DNA of 62,467 nucleotides, taken from positions 1-62,467 of the forward strand of contig CAZSKU010000013.1 of NCBI GenBank assembly GCA_964607515.1, given 5' to 3'. This DNA is from UBA6080 sp964607515 (GTDB lineage: Bacteria > Fermentibacterota > Fermentibacteria > Fermentibacterales > JCC-6). Each line of letters opens with the position of its first letter. Within the stretch, counting starts at the first letter, position 1. The notes under the pieces are model-generated. The model did not search any database. It worked only from the letters and a program-made list of their open reading frames with translations, and was not told the origin of the DNA. This document shows, piece after piece, positions 7,922-15,779 of this stretch. Made by a program: the position numbers and the translations under genes.

Positions 7922-8524
7922 ATGTCCGACAGGGTCATGGATATGCTCCGGGAGAGCCGGGCTCTTCTGGAAGGCCACTTCAGGTACACTTCGGGAAGGC
8001 ACGGAGCGGTCTATTTCGAAAAGATCCGCATAGCCGCCAGACCCGACCTGGCAATGGAACTCGGGGCCATGACCGCCGACCTCTGGAGCGACTCGCAGTT
8101 CGACCTGGTATGCGCCCCCGCATTCGGAGCCATCGTATTCGGTTTCGCAGCGGCCCACAGGATGGGGCTTTCCTTCGCCTTCCTCCAGCGGGACGGCTCC
8201 GGCGTCATGTCCGTCAGACCCGGGTTTCTTCCCCTGGTGCGGGGGGCCCGGATACTGCTGGTGGAGGACGTGGTCACCACCGGCGGCAGCGTGATGGAAA
8301 CCATGGACGCCCTGAAGAGCGAGGGCGGCATGGTCCGGGGGGTATCCCTGCTGGTGGACCGCACCGGGGGCGCTTTCGATCCCGGTGTCCCCTGCAGGGC
8401 TCTGCTCAGGGTGAAGGCGGAGAGCTGGGCCCCCGACGAATGCCCGCTCTGCCGGAAGGGCGAGCCCCTCTCGGTCCCGGGCTCCTCCGGAAAGAACCCC
8501 GCTTCCGGGCCGGATCCTGATTGA
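7922..8524 (+). CDS. pyrE: Orotate phosphoribosyltransferase
   Basis: Converts orotate plus PRPP to OMP in pyrimidine biosynthesis. The PRPP-binding motif LLVEDVVTTGGSVM is at residues 112-125. The N terminus (LLEGHFRYTSGRHGAVYFEK) and the C-terminal CPLCRKGEPLSVPGS match the long bacterial/archaeal OPRT branch with a Cys pair. The last 119 nt overlap the convergent MtfA-like gene, and about ten residues after the family's usual end are encoded in that overlap. Confidence 0.95.
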   Translation: MSDRVMDMLRESRALLEGHFRYTSGRHGAVYFEKIRIAARPDLAMELGAMTADLWSDSQFDLVCAPAFGAIVFGFAAAHRMGLSFAFLQRDGSGVMSVRPGFLPLVRGARILLVEDVVTTGGSVMETMDALKSEGGMVRGVSLLVDRTGGAFDPGVPCRALLRVKAESWAPDECPLCRKGEPLSVPGSSGKNPASGPDPD

Positions 8525-9383
8525 AGAAACCGCTGAGCTGACGGTACAACTCAGGGGCCTTCTCCAGCATTACGTCCGGCTTCTCGAAGAAGAACTCCAC
8601 CGCGCATGCGAAAAACTCAGCCGGGTTGGTGCCGGCGTAGTCCCTGAGGAACGACCTTCCTCGAAGGACCCTCTCGAACTCCCTCTGCATCACTGTCACC
8701 CAGGGACGGTAGGAACCCAGGTCCAGTTCACCGGGAACACCGTCGGGCCTGGATCCGTCCAGGACGTGGGCGAACTCGTGGTAGCCCACGTTGAACCCGT
8801 CGTTGTCCGCGTCGAAAGCACGCAGCAGATGGGGCAGGGACAGGATCACGCCGCCCTGGGAGTGCATCATCCCGGCGGCGTCGGCGTGCCCGGAACCCAC
8901 AGTGTAGGTGCCGTCGCTGGCAAATGCTCCGGGGTACACCAGTATCTCCCCGAAATCGTGGAACTCCCAGGAGGGCCTGCGGAAGACGAGCCTTACGGCG
9001 GTGGCCGCCACCAGCACCCTGATCATGGGAGTTACGACGACTCCCGCCACCCCGGAGATCCTGTGCTCCCGAAGGAAAACGGCTATCTGGGTCTCGTAGT
9101 CCAGCCTCTCTTCGGGGCCGAGGGTTCCGTAGAAGGACACCCTCTCCTCCAGCACCTCGCGATAATCCCGGGGAAGCCCATCCTTCTCGATACCGAGCCG
9201 GATCCTCCTTCTTGCACGGTACTTCCCGAGAAAGATAAGGAAGGCGCCGGCCCCTGCGACCCATACCAGGGGAACAAGCCAGAGGGCCTTCCCCCGGATG
9301 AGAGGCGGCAGGGAAAGGAGAAGGCAGAGCCCGGACGTGACCAGGACCCTGCCTCTTATCCTTCCGCGGGGGTAGATCTCCAC
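8406..9383 (-). CDS. MtfA-like (M90) zinc peptidase with N-terminal membrane segment
   Basis: Two hydrophobic stretches (about 12-30 and 33-52) are followed by the M90 catalytic fold. The zinc motif HEFAH is at residues 202-206, with the downstream helix NPAEFFACAVEFFFEKP expected to give the third ligand. MtfA in E. coli is a cytosolic aminopeptidase that binds the Mlc repressor; the substrate here is unknown. The family normally ends near FFNQDP. The extra basic, low-complexity tail of about 40 residues is encoded opposite the 3' end of pyrE and may be a recent stop-codon loss. Confidence 0.88.
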   Translation of the reverse strand: MEIYPRGRIRGRVLVTSGLCLLLSLPPLIRGKALWLVPLVWVAGAGAFLIFLGKYRARRRIRLGIEKDGLPRDYREVLEERVSFYGTLGPEERLDYETQIAVFLREHRISGVAGVVVTPMIRVLVAATAVRLVFRRPSWEFHDFGEILVYPGAFASDGTYTVGSGHADAAGMMHSQGGVILSLPHLLRAFDADNDGFNVGYHEFAHVLDGSRPDGVPGELDLGSYRPWVTVMQREFERVLRGRSFLRDYAGTNPAEFFACAVEFFFEKPDVMLEKAPELYRQLSGFFNQDPARKRGSFRRSPGPRGARPSGRAGIRRGPSSPPSP

Positions 9384-9387
9384 GGGC

Positions 9388-9951
9388 CTATCCGCTGACG
9401 AAGGTCCGCTCCACCATTATGCGCTTGAGTTCGGCCTTGAAGATGTCGCGGTCCACCAGCTCGCTGGAGAGCTCCCCCTTGGCCTGCTTCAACTGGCGCT
9501 TCTCCAGCCGGAACGACCTGAAAGCCTTCCTGTAGGCGTCCCTGGCCGCGACAAGGGCCTCTGGGGCGGCCTTCTCGTCGGCCTGAAGCTGCTCCAGGGC
9601 TTCCCTGGCCTTCTGAAAAGCGCTTCTGGCGGCCTCGGCCTCCCGGGTCTCATCGGAGACCTCCCGGCGGAACTGGCCTATCTCCTCCTCGCTGAACTTC
9701 ATCTCGGCCTTTATCCTGGCCTCGAGTTCATCCAGAACCGGCACCAGGTATTCCCTGAGTTCGTTCACGTAGTCTGCGTACCTGGTGACGGTTTCCGCCA
9801 GTTTTCTGGCCTTCCTGACGTTTCCCAGCCCGTGGAGCCTGTCCTGCCAGTCGTTGAGCATGCCGAGACTCCTGCTGAGTTCCGCCCTGAGGGTGTTCTT
9901 CATGTGGATATCGGTCTTGAGCCGTCGCTCCTCGGCGGTGCGGTTGTTCAT
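9388..9951 (-). CDS. Coiled-coil protein, function unknown
   Basis: A 187-residue, charged, almost wholly helical product with heptad-like Leu/Ala spacing from about 20 to 175 (KAREALEQLQADEKAAPEAL). It has no signal peptide or membrane segment and no recognised family. It ends four bases upstream of the MtfA-like gene on the same strand, so the two are probably co-transcribed. Confidence 0.7.
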   Translation of the reverse strand: MNNRTAEERRLKTDIHMKNTLRAELSRSLGMLNDWQDRLHGLGNVRKARKLAETVTRYADYVNELREYLVPVLDELEARIKAEMKFSEEEIGQFRREVSDETREAEAARSAFQKAREALEQLQADEKAAPEALVAARDAYRKAFRSFRLEKRQLKQAKGELSSELVDRDIFKAELKRIMVERTFVSG

Positions 9952-10032
9952 TCCATCCTCTTTCCGGGGGTTGTTCGGTTTTATCGTAATGACAACAGAC
10001 AGGCGGGTTTATGCCAATCCGGAATCGTTTCG

Positions 10033-10548
10033 TCAAGGCTGGTCGCGGCACGACAGGACGGGATAACCCTGGACCAGCCCCCGTTCCGGCGGGAACCCCA
10101 GCCTGGCGGCGGCGGTCAGCACCGCCTCCGGGCTGTCGCCTTCCAGCTCCAGAAAAAGCCCCGACTGGAGTTCGTCCAGGCACGCCGTCACACCGCAGGG
10201 AAGCCTCCATGTCCGCCGGTGCTTCCTGTAGGAGAAGGTCTCCCGGTAGCCCAGGGCTTCCAGCAGGGCCGAAGCTTCCCGGTAGTCAATGCCGGGCCTG
10301 AACTCGTGCTCCCTTCGCCCCTTCACCCCGGCGCACTCCAGTGGCTCCTTCACGGTCAGTAGAACACCGCCGGGTTCCTCCCGCAGCCTGAGCACCACTC
10401 CCCGGGTCTTCAGGGCGCCGTCGGGGGTATCGAAAAGATGGTTCTCCTCGGGGCCCTCCCCGAGGAACTCGGCTCCGGCGACACCGAACACCTCGATGAG
10501 GTCGTCCGGTGAGTCCAGCCGGAATTTTATCTCGTACTCTTCCTTCAA
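10033..10548 (-). CDS. CYTH-domain protein (class IV adenylate cyclase / triphosphatase type)
   Basis: The N-terminal ExExK signature is present at residues 4-8 (EYEIK). It is followed by basic and acidic tunnel residues (RGVVLRLREE, LLTVKEP, CLDELQSGLFLELEG) typical of the CYTH triphosphate tunnel fold. Family members hydrolyse inorganic or thiamine triphosphate or make cAMP; sequence alone does not decide. The 171-residue length is typical. The gene is monocistronic in appearance. Confidence 0.88.
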   Translation of the reverse strand: MKEEYEIKFRLDSPDDLIEVFGVAGAEFLGEGPEENHLFDTPDGALKTRGVVLRLREEPGGVLLTVKEPLECAGVKGRREHEFRPGIDYREASALLEALGYRETFSYRKHRRTWRLPCGVTACLDELQSGLFLELEGDSPEAVLTAAARLGFPPERGLVQGYPVLSCRDQP

Positions 10549-10602
10549 GAATCCCCCAAACCTTTGACCGCCGCGGCGCCGGTGGGTAGATTCACCGGGC
10601 GC

Positions 10603-10687
10603 GGAGGACTAGTCTAATCGGTAAGGCAGCGGACTTGAAATCCGCCGGGCTATGCCCATCGGGGTTCGAGTCCCCGGTCCTCCGCCA
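10603..10687 (+). tRNA. tRNA-Ser(TGA)
   Basis: The acceptor stem is GGAGGAC/GTCCTCC with discriminator G and an encoded CCA. The anticodon stem GCGGA/TCCGC encloses CTTGAAA (anticodon TGA). The variable arm is long, with stem GGGC/GCCC, and the T arm is GGGGTTCGAGTCCCC. It lies 18 nt upstream of the GroES-like gene, which may share its transcript. Confidence 0.95.
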
Positions 10688-10705
10688 TTTCCACAGGGGA
10701 GGAAT

Positions 10706-11107
10706 ATGTCCGGTTCCATGTACATCGGCGACAAACAGTTCATCGTCACCGGGGACAGGGTCCTGGTGAGCCCCCCTACCCCGGGCATGCGCACCGATTC
10801 CGGTCTCTACCTTCCGGACTCGGCCCAGGAGAGCCGGAAGGTTTCCGGCGGCTGGGTCGAAGCGGTTGGCCCGGGCTACCCCCTGGCGCCGGGCAGCGAT
10901 CCATCCGACTCGGAGCCCTGGAAGCCCGTGAAAGCCTCGGAGATCCGTTTCATGCCGCTGCAGGTGGAAAAGGGAGACTTCGTGCTGTACGTGCTCAGCG
11001 CCGCCTTCGAGATTCAGCTTGAGGGCTCCAGATACTTCGTTGTGCCCAACGGCTCAATTCTGGCGATCCTCAGGAACCCCCTTGACCTGGAGACCTCCCG
11101 GGAGTGA
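10706..11107 (+). CDS. GroES-like co-chaperonin (Cpn10 family), divergent
   Basis: The product has the Cpn10 beta-barrel pattern: a GDRVLVSPP strand, a mobile-loop-like GLYLPDSAQESRKVSGG, then WVEAVGPG and a C-terminal VPNGSILAILR strand. At 133 residues it is longer than classical GroES (about 95-100) because of an insertion near residues 55-80. No GroEL lies beside it, so it may be a paralogue rather than the main co-chaperonin. ATG 10706 follows GGGGAGG. Confidence 0.8.
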   Translation: MSGSMYIGDKQFIVTGDRVLVSPPTPGMRTDSGLYLPDSAQESRKVSGGWVEAVGPGYPLAPGSDPSDSEPWKPVKASEIRFMPLQVEKGDFVLYVLSAAFEIQLEGSRYFVVPNGSILAILRNPLDLETSRE

Positions 11108-11126
11108 ACCCCCGGATATCCACCCT

Positions 11127-11594
11127 CTAGAAGAGCATCCTCAACAGGCTCGTGTCGGCGATTCTCCAGCCGCTGTTCTCCCAAACCATCCTGAAGGAGA
11201 CGGAACCGCCCCCCGGGTAGTCCAGAACAACCGAAGCGTCTCTCCCCTCCAGCAGGGCGTGTTCCCGTTCGGGTTCCCCCGGGTGGGTGAACTCCAGCCC
11301 TTCCACCAGTCTGCCCAGCAGTTCCTCCTCCGTGAGCCCGGCGATGTCTCCGGGGGTGATCCTGCCTCGGAACCTGGAAAGGGCGGCTTCCAGCATCTCC
11401 GGGTTTTCGGCCTCCAGCAGCCGGAGCTGTTGGAAGACCTCCCGGAATCTCTGATTGAGACTTTCCGAAAGCAGCCCCGATATCCTGGCTCCGTCGCGCC
11501 ACGCCAGGGCGTCCAGGAAGTCACGGGCGGTGTCCAGTGGGTCCGCCTGGGCGCTCATGAACACAAGGAGCAGCAGACAGAGAGCTGTTCTCAT
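11127..11594 (-). CDS. Small secreted protein, function unknown
   Basis: Residues 1-18 (MRTALCLLLLVFMSAQA) form a signal peptide. The mature part of about 137 residues begins with helices (LDTARDFLDALAWRDGARISGLLSESL) and ends in strands (DASVVLDYPGGGSVSFRMVWENSGWRIAD), a pattern resembling DUF4878/NTF2-like envelope proteins. The start overlaps the PHP gene stop as ATGA. No catalytic residues are recognised. Confidence 0.7.
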   Translation of the reverse strand: MRTALCLLLLVFMSAQADPLDTARDFLDALAWRDGARISGLLSESLNQRFREVFQQLRLLEAENPEMLEAALSRFRGRITPGDIAGLTEEELLGRLVEGLEFTHPGEPEREHALLEGRDASVVLDYPGGGSVSFRMVWENSGWRIADTSLLRMLF

Positions 11595-12598
11595 TCCACG
11601 CCTCCCTCGGCCAGGGAACAGGAGATCCATGTTCTTCCCCCGCGATACGCTTCCAGATGCAGGGGACCCGGGGGCACCCTCAGCAGGTGCGGCCCCGGGG
11701 GAAGGAGCGTGGTGTGAACCGGCGGCGCTCCCTCTGCGAAAACGGATATCCACGCCTCGCCGGGAAGTTCCACCAGCAGCGCTCCGGGGGTGAGCCGGGC
11801 CCTGAACCCTCTGGCATCTCCGGCCGCTGCGTTGCTGATGAAGCATCGCCGGCTGCGCAGGGCGTCCTCCATCTGCTCGGGGCGGGATAGGGGCCGGTCC
11901 AGGAGCAGGTGGGTTCTGACCCTTGCGAAGAGGAAATCGTAGGGAAACACCGTTCTGAAGAGGATCCGGTGGCCGTGGGCATCGGCTCCGCCCACCGCGC
12001 ACCCCCCCACCCGGAACCAGAGATCCACCGCCCCCGGACACGGATGCCGGACGAACCAGTCCGGCCGGGCTATCCGGCGGCGGACCGTCAGGGGCGAGAC
12101 TCCCCCCTTCCAGGAACTCATCCAGTTCCACACCTCCACGCCGTCCAGAAGCGGGTGGCCGTGGAATTTCCAGGGGTAGCCGCCCAGGAAGGGAATCATG
12201 GGCCTGGTCTCCCGAGGGTGGGCCACCACGGCCAGGGCTCCCTGGGACTTCAGCGCCTCGAGCTGACCGAGTATATGCCCCCGGGGGGGCAGGCTCCGGG
12301 CGCCGAAAACCAGCAGATGGCTCTTCCTGTCCCGATGCTGCAGCTCGGCGCCCACCATCGAGAGCACCCCGCCGTGCCTTCTGCCGTGCCAGCCCCGGTC
12401 CGCCAGGGCCAGGGTGTTGTGGTCGTTGAAGCAGAGGTAGTCCAGTCCCGCCCGGTCGGCCATGTCAAGGATCTCCCCGGGGCCCAGCCTTCCGTCGGAG
12501 CAGGTGGTGTGCACATGGATTGCGCCGACCGCCTCGAAGGTCCGGGCGGCCGGCGTTTCACCGGGATTTCCGTCAGCTCCGGCGACGCTTGATCTCAT
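11591..12598 (-). CDS. PHP-domain metallohydrolase
   Basis: PHP-fold metal ligands are present: HVHTTCSDG near the N terminus, FNDHN, and later VAHPRET and GGADAHGHR. This resembles the CehA/McbA-like branch of secreted or cytosolic phosphoesterases. The C-terminal 90 residues form a beta-rich domain. The first 26 nt overlap the 3' end of etfA; a slightly later start is possible. The substrate is unknown. Confidence 0.82.
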   Translation of the reverse strand: MRSSVAGADGNPGETPAARTFEAVGAIHVHTTCSDGRLGPGEILDMADRAGLDYLCFNDHNTLALADRGWHGRRHGGVLSMVGAELQHRDRKSHLLVFGARSLPPRGHILGQLEALKSQGALAVVAHPRETRPMIPFLGGYPWKFHGHPLLDGVEVWNWMSSWKGGVSPLTVRRRIARPDWFVRHPCPGAVDLWFRVGGCAVGGADAHGHRILFRTVFPYDFLFARVRTHLLLDRPLSRPEQMEDALRSRRCFISNAAAGDARGFRARLTPGALLVELPGEAWISVFAEGAPPVHTTLLPPGPHLLRVPPGPLHLEAYRGGRTWISCSLAEGGVE

Positions 12599-13766
12599 CT
12601 ATCAGAGCGGGAATCACCTCGAACAGGTCGCCCACGAACCCGTGGTTCGCGAAGGTGAACACCGGCGCGTCGGGATCCCGGTTCACCGCGAAAATCTCGT
12701 CCGACGACTGCATACCCACCCGGTGCTGCACCGCCCCGCTGATTCCCACCGCGATATACTTCCTGGGCTGTACCGTCTTGCCGGTCTGTCCCACCTGGCG
12801 GGGGTAGGGAATCCATCCCGAATCCACCGCTGCCCTGCTGGCTCCCACGCTGCCTCCCAGCAGCTCCGCCAGCTCATGGAGCATACCGTAGTTCTCGGGG
12901 CCCTTCATTCCCCTTCCTCCGGAAACGATGACCTCGGCTTCAGTAAGGTCCACCTCGCTTCCGCCTGTGGGAATGAACTCCAGGAGAGTGGAGCGCCCCG
13001 AGACCATGCCGTCGTCCACCGGCAGGTATTCCACAAGGACTTGTCTGGAAGGGTCCGGTTCAAGCTTCTTCATCACTCCGGGTCTGACGGTGGACATCTG
13101 GGGTCTGGTCCTGTCGCAGACTATCGTGGCCATGATGTTGCCCCCGAAGGCAGGCCTGGTCTGCATCAGGAGTTTCGTGTCCGGGTCAATGCGAAGTTCC
13201 GTGCAGTCCGCGGTCAGCCCGGTGTCAAGAATCTTCGCCACTCTTGGCATCAGGTCCCTGCCCTGGGTGGTGGCAGCGGCCAGAACTATCTCGGGCCTGT
13301 CGAATCGAACCGCCGCCGAAAGCACCGCCGCGAAAGGTTCCGTCAGGTAGTGGTCGAGACCGGGGTGCACCGCCGCCAGCACCCGGTCGGCTCCGTAGCC
13401 GGCCAGTTCACCGGGAACACCGCCTGGATCGGCGCACGCCAGAAGGGCGGTCACCCGGCGGCTTCCTCCGGAAAGCCTGCAGGCTTCCCCCAGGAGTTCC
13501 AGGGTGCTACGGTCGGGTCTGCCGTCCCGGAGTTCCGCCACCACCATGATACCGGCGTATCCCTCCATGCCGGTTCCTCCGCCGATGACATGATGAAGCA
13601 CGATGGCGTCCACCGGGCAGGAGTTGACGCACATTCCGCAGAGGTTGCACGCATCGGAGACCACGGCCTTCTTTTCGACGATGGACAGGGCGCCGACAGG
13701 ACATGACGGAAGGCAGGCCCTGCAGCCGACGCACTTCTCGGAAACGATTTCCAGCCTGCCAGTCAT
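12573..13766 (-). CDS. etfA: Electron transfer flavoprotein alpha subunit with N-terminal 2[4Fe-4S] ferredoxin domain
   Basis: The first 55 residues form a bacterial-type ferredoxin with two complete CxxCxxCxxxC clusters (Cys12/15/18/22 and Cys40/43/46/50). EtfA follows, with the C-terminal FAD-binding segment (GISGAVQHRVGM, VFTFANHGFVGDLFEVIPALIDE). Ferredoxin-fused EtfA occurs in bifurcating complexes such as the caffeyl-CoA reductase of Acetobacterium. With the neighbouring EtfB and acyl-CoA dehydrogenase it probably couples NADH oxidation to acyl-CoA and ferredoxin reduction. Overlap with etfB is ATGA. Confidence 0.93.
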   Translation of the reverse strand: MTGRLEIVSEKCVGCRACLPSCPVGALSIVEKKAVVSDACNLCGMCVNSCPVDAIVLHHVIGGGTGMEGYAGIMVVAELRDGRPDRSTLELLGEACRLSGGSRRVTALLACADPGGVPGELAGYGADRVLAAVHPGLDHYLTEPFAAVLSAAVRFDRPEIVLAAATTQGRDLMPRVAKILDTGLTADCTELRIDPDTKLLMQTRPAFGGNIMATIVCDRTRPQMSTVRPGVMKKLEPDPSRQVLVEYLPVDDGMVSGRSTLLEFIPTGGSEVDLTEAEVIVSGGRGMKGPENYGMLHELAELLGGSVGASRAAVDSGWIPYPRQVGQTGKTVQPRKYIAVGISGAVQHRVGMQSSDEIFAVNRDPDAPVFTFANHGFVGDLFEVIPALIDEIKRRRS

Positions 13767-14551
13767 GATTGAACCTCGCTTCCCAGGAGAAGGTCGGCCA
13801 TGATCGCAGCCAGCTCCCCGGGGGTTCCCCGGTGGACCCTGCCGCCGTGCCTGGCCTCGGGAGTGGCGGTGGTAACCACCTTGGTGGGGGAGCCGGAAAG
13901 CCCCGTCTCCTCCGGAGCAAGGTTCAGATCGGCGGCGCCCCAGAGAACCGGCTTGAAGGTTCTGGCCTTCATCTTTCCCCTGAGGGATGGAATCCTGGGA
14001 ACGTTGGCGTCCTTGAGCACCGTCAGCACCGCGGGAAGCAGGGTCTTCAGCACCTGGACACCGTTCTCCACGTACCTTTCACAGATCACATGCCCGGCGG
14101 TCATCTCCCGCACCCGGCCCACGAAGGTCACCTGGGGCCAGTCCAGGGAGGCGGCGATTCCGGGGCCCGTCTGGGCGGTGTCCCCGTCGATGGCCTGTTT
14201 ACCGCAGAATACGGCGTCCACTTTCGCAAGCTTCCTTACCGCCTCGGCGATGGTATGGCTGGTGGCCCAGGTATCGCTTCCGGCGAAGGCCCTGTCGGTG
14301 AGGAGGATGCCCTCGTCGGCACCCATGGAGATCGCCTCGGTGAGCACGGCTTCCGCCTGGGGAGGCCCCATGGTGACCACCGTCACGGTGCCTCCCAGGG
14401 TATCCCTCCACCGGAGAGCCTCCTCCAGGGCGTAGGTGTCGAAGGGGTTCAGAATGCTGGGAACTCCGTCCCTGATCAGGGTTCCCTTCTCATGGTCTAT
14501 CCGAACTTCGGCGGTGTCCGGAACCTGCTTGACCGCCACGACGAACTTCAA
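13763..14551 (-). CDS. etfB: Electron transfer flavoprotein beta subunit
   Basis: A 262-residue EtfB with the N-terminal MKFVVAVKQVPDTAEVRID, the LNPFDTYALEEALR segment and GxQAIDGDTAQTGP (GKQAIDGDTAQTGPGIA), which are standard for this family. EtfB carries the nucleotide site (AMP or a bifurcating FAD). It sits 3 nt after the acyl-CoA dehydrogenase stop and overlaps etfA, a three-gene transcription unit. Confidence 0.95.
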   Translation of the reverse strand: MKFVVAVKQVPDTAEVRIDHEKGTLIRDGVPSILNPFDTYALEEALRWRDTLGGTVTVVTMGPPQAEAVLTEAISMGADEGILLTDRAFAGSDTWATSHTIAEAVRKLAKVDAVFCGKQAIDGDTAQTGPGIAASLDWPQVTFVGRVREMTAGHVICERYVENGVQVLKTLLPAVLTVLKDANVPRIPSLRGKMKARTFKPVLWGAADLNLAPEETGLSGSPTKVVTTATPEARHGGRVHRGTPGELAAIMADLLLGSEVQS

Positions 14552-14554
14552 GGA

Positions 14555-15715
14555 CTACCTCATTCCCGCGGCGGTTTCCCGGACCAGGGCCGCGGCGATC
14601 ACCAGCCGCTGGATCTGGTTGGTGCCCTCGTAGATCTGGGTTATCTTGGCGTCACGCATCATCTTCTCTACGGGGTACTCCTTCATGTATCCGTAGCCCC
14701 CGAGGATCTGCACGGCGTCCGTGGTTACCTTCATGGCCACGTCGCTGGCGAACACCTTTGCCATGGCGGATTCCTTCTCGAAACGGGATCCTCCGGCGTC
14801 TATCATGCGGGCCACCGAGTAGGTCAGCGCCCGGGCCGCCTCGATGGAGGTGGCCATGTCCGCCAGCATGAACTGGATGCCCTGGAAACTGTCTATCCGC
14901 TGGCCGAACTGGCGCCTCTGGGAGGCGTACCTGAGGGCCTCGTCCAGGGCCCCCTGGGCGATCCCCACCGCCTGGGCAGCCACCCCGGGCCGGCTGTTGT
15001 CCAGGGTCTTCATGGCCACCATGAAGCCCATCCCCTCCCGGGATATCAGGTTCCCGGCGGGCACCCTGCAGTCCTCGAACACCAGTTCCCGGGTGGAACT
15101 GGCCCTGATCCCCATCTTGTCTTCCTTCTTGCCGTAGCTGAAACCCGGAGTACCCTCCTCCACGATGAATGCGCTGGCTCCCCGGGCCCCCCGGGAAGGG
15201 TCGGTCATGGCTATCACGGTGTAGATCTGGGCTTCGCCGCCGTTGGTAATCCACTGCTTGGTGCCGTTGAGGACGTAATGGTCGCCGTCGCGGACCGCCC
15301 GGGTCTTGATCCCCGCGGCGTCGCTACCCGCCTCGGACTCTGTGAGGGCGAAGGCGCACAGCTTCTCTCCCGAAGCCAGGGGCGGAAGGTACTTCATCTT
15401 CTGGTCCTCGGTTCCGAAGAGCAGAATGGGCATGGCCCCCAGGGCGTTGGCGGCGTAGGACACCGCCACTCCTCCGCATACCCTGCTGAGTTCCTCGGTG
15501 GCCACGCACAGGGCGAGGCTTCCCATGGCAGTGCCTCCGTAGGCCTCGGGAATGTAGATGGTGAATAGGTCGCTCCGGGCCAGAACGTTCATTATCTCCC
15601 GGGGAAAGCGGTTCTCTTCGTCCAGAGCCGCCCTCACCGGGCGGATGTGCTTCTCGGCGATCTCCGCGCAGATCTCCCGGATCGCTGTCAGGTCATCGCT
15701 GAGCATGTAATCCAT
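14555..15715 (-). CDS. Acyl-CoA dehydrogenase (Bcd type)
   Basis: FAD-dependent dehydrogenase or reductase of acyl-CoA, 386 residues, normal length. Family signatures are FALTESEAGSDAAG and the C-terminal DAKITQIYEGTNQIQRLVIA, whose Glu is the catalytic base of short-chain enzymes. Its place directly before etfB and a ferredoxin-fused etfA suggests an electron-bifurcating acyl-CoA reductase working in fermentation. The specific acyl substrate cannot be told. Confidence 0.93.
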   Translation of the reverse strand: MDYMLSDDLTAIREICAEIAEKHIRPVRAALDEENRFPREIMNVLARSDLFTIYIPEAYGGTAMGSLALCVATEELSRVCGGVAVSYAANALGAMPILLFGTEDQKMKYLPPLASGEKLCAFALTESEAGSDAAGIKTRAVRDGDHYVLNGTKQWITNGGEAQIYTVIAMTDPSRGARGASAFIVEEGTPGFSYGKKEDKMGIRASSTRELVFEDCRVPAGNLISREGMGFMVAMKTLDNSRPGVAAQAVGIAQGALDEALRYASQRRQFGQRIDSFQGIQFMLADMATSIEAARALTYSVARMIDAGGSRFEKESAMAKVFASDVAMKVTTDAVQILGGYGYMKEYPVEKMMRDAKITQIYEGTNQIQRLVIAAALVRETAAGMR

Positions 15716-15779
15716 AGGTTCATCCTCCGATTCAGGCGTTCATTGCCCGTCCGGGCAGGACCGGGGAGAATACCGCCCC

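Noticed and set aside
10603..10687. tRNA-Sec candidate, prompted by the selenoprotein
   Set aside because: The anticodon in the loop CTTGAAA is TGA, not TCA, and the acceptor stem is seven pairs; it is a normal serine tRNA.
13769..15568. A 599-codon open frame on the plus strand
   Set aside because: Antisense to etfB and the acyl-CoA dehydrogenase, both of which are unmistakable; compositional shadow.
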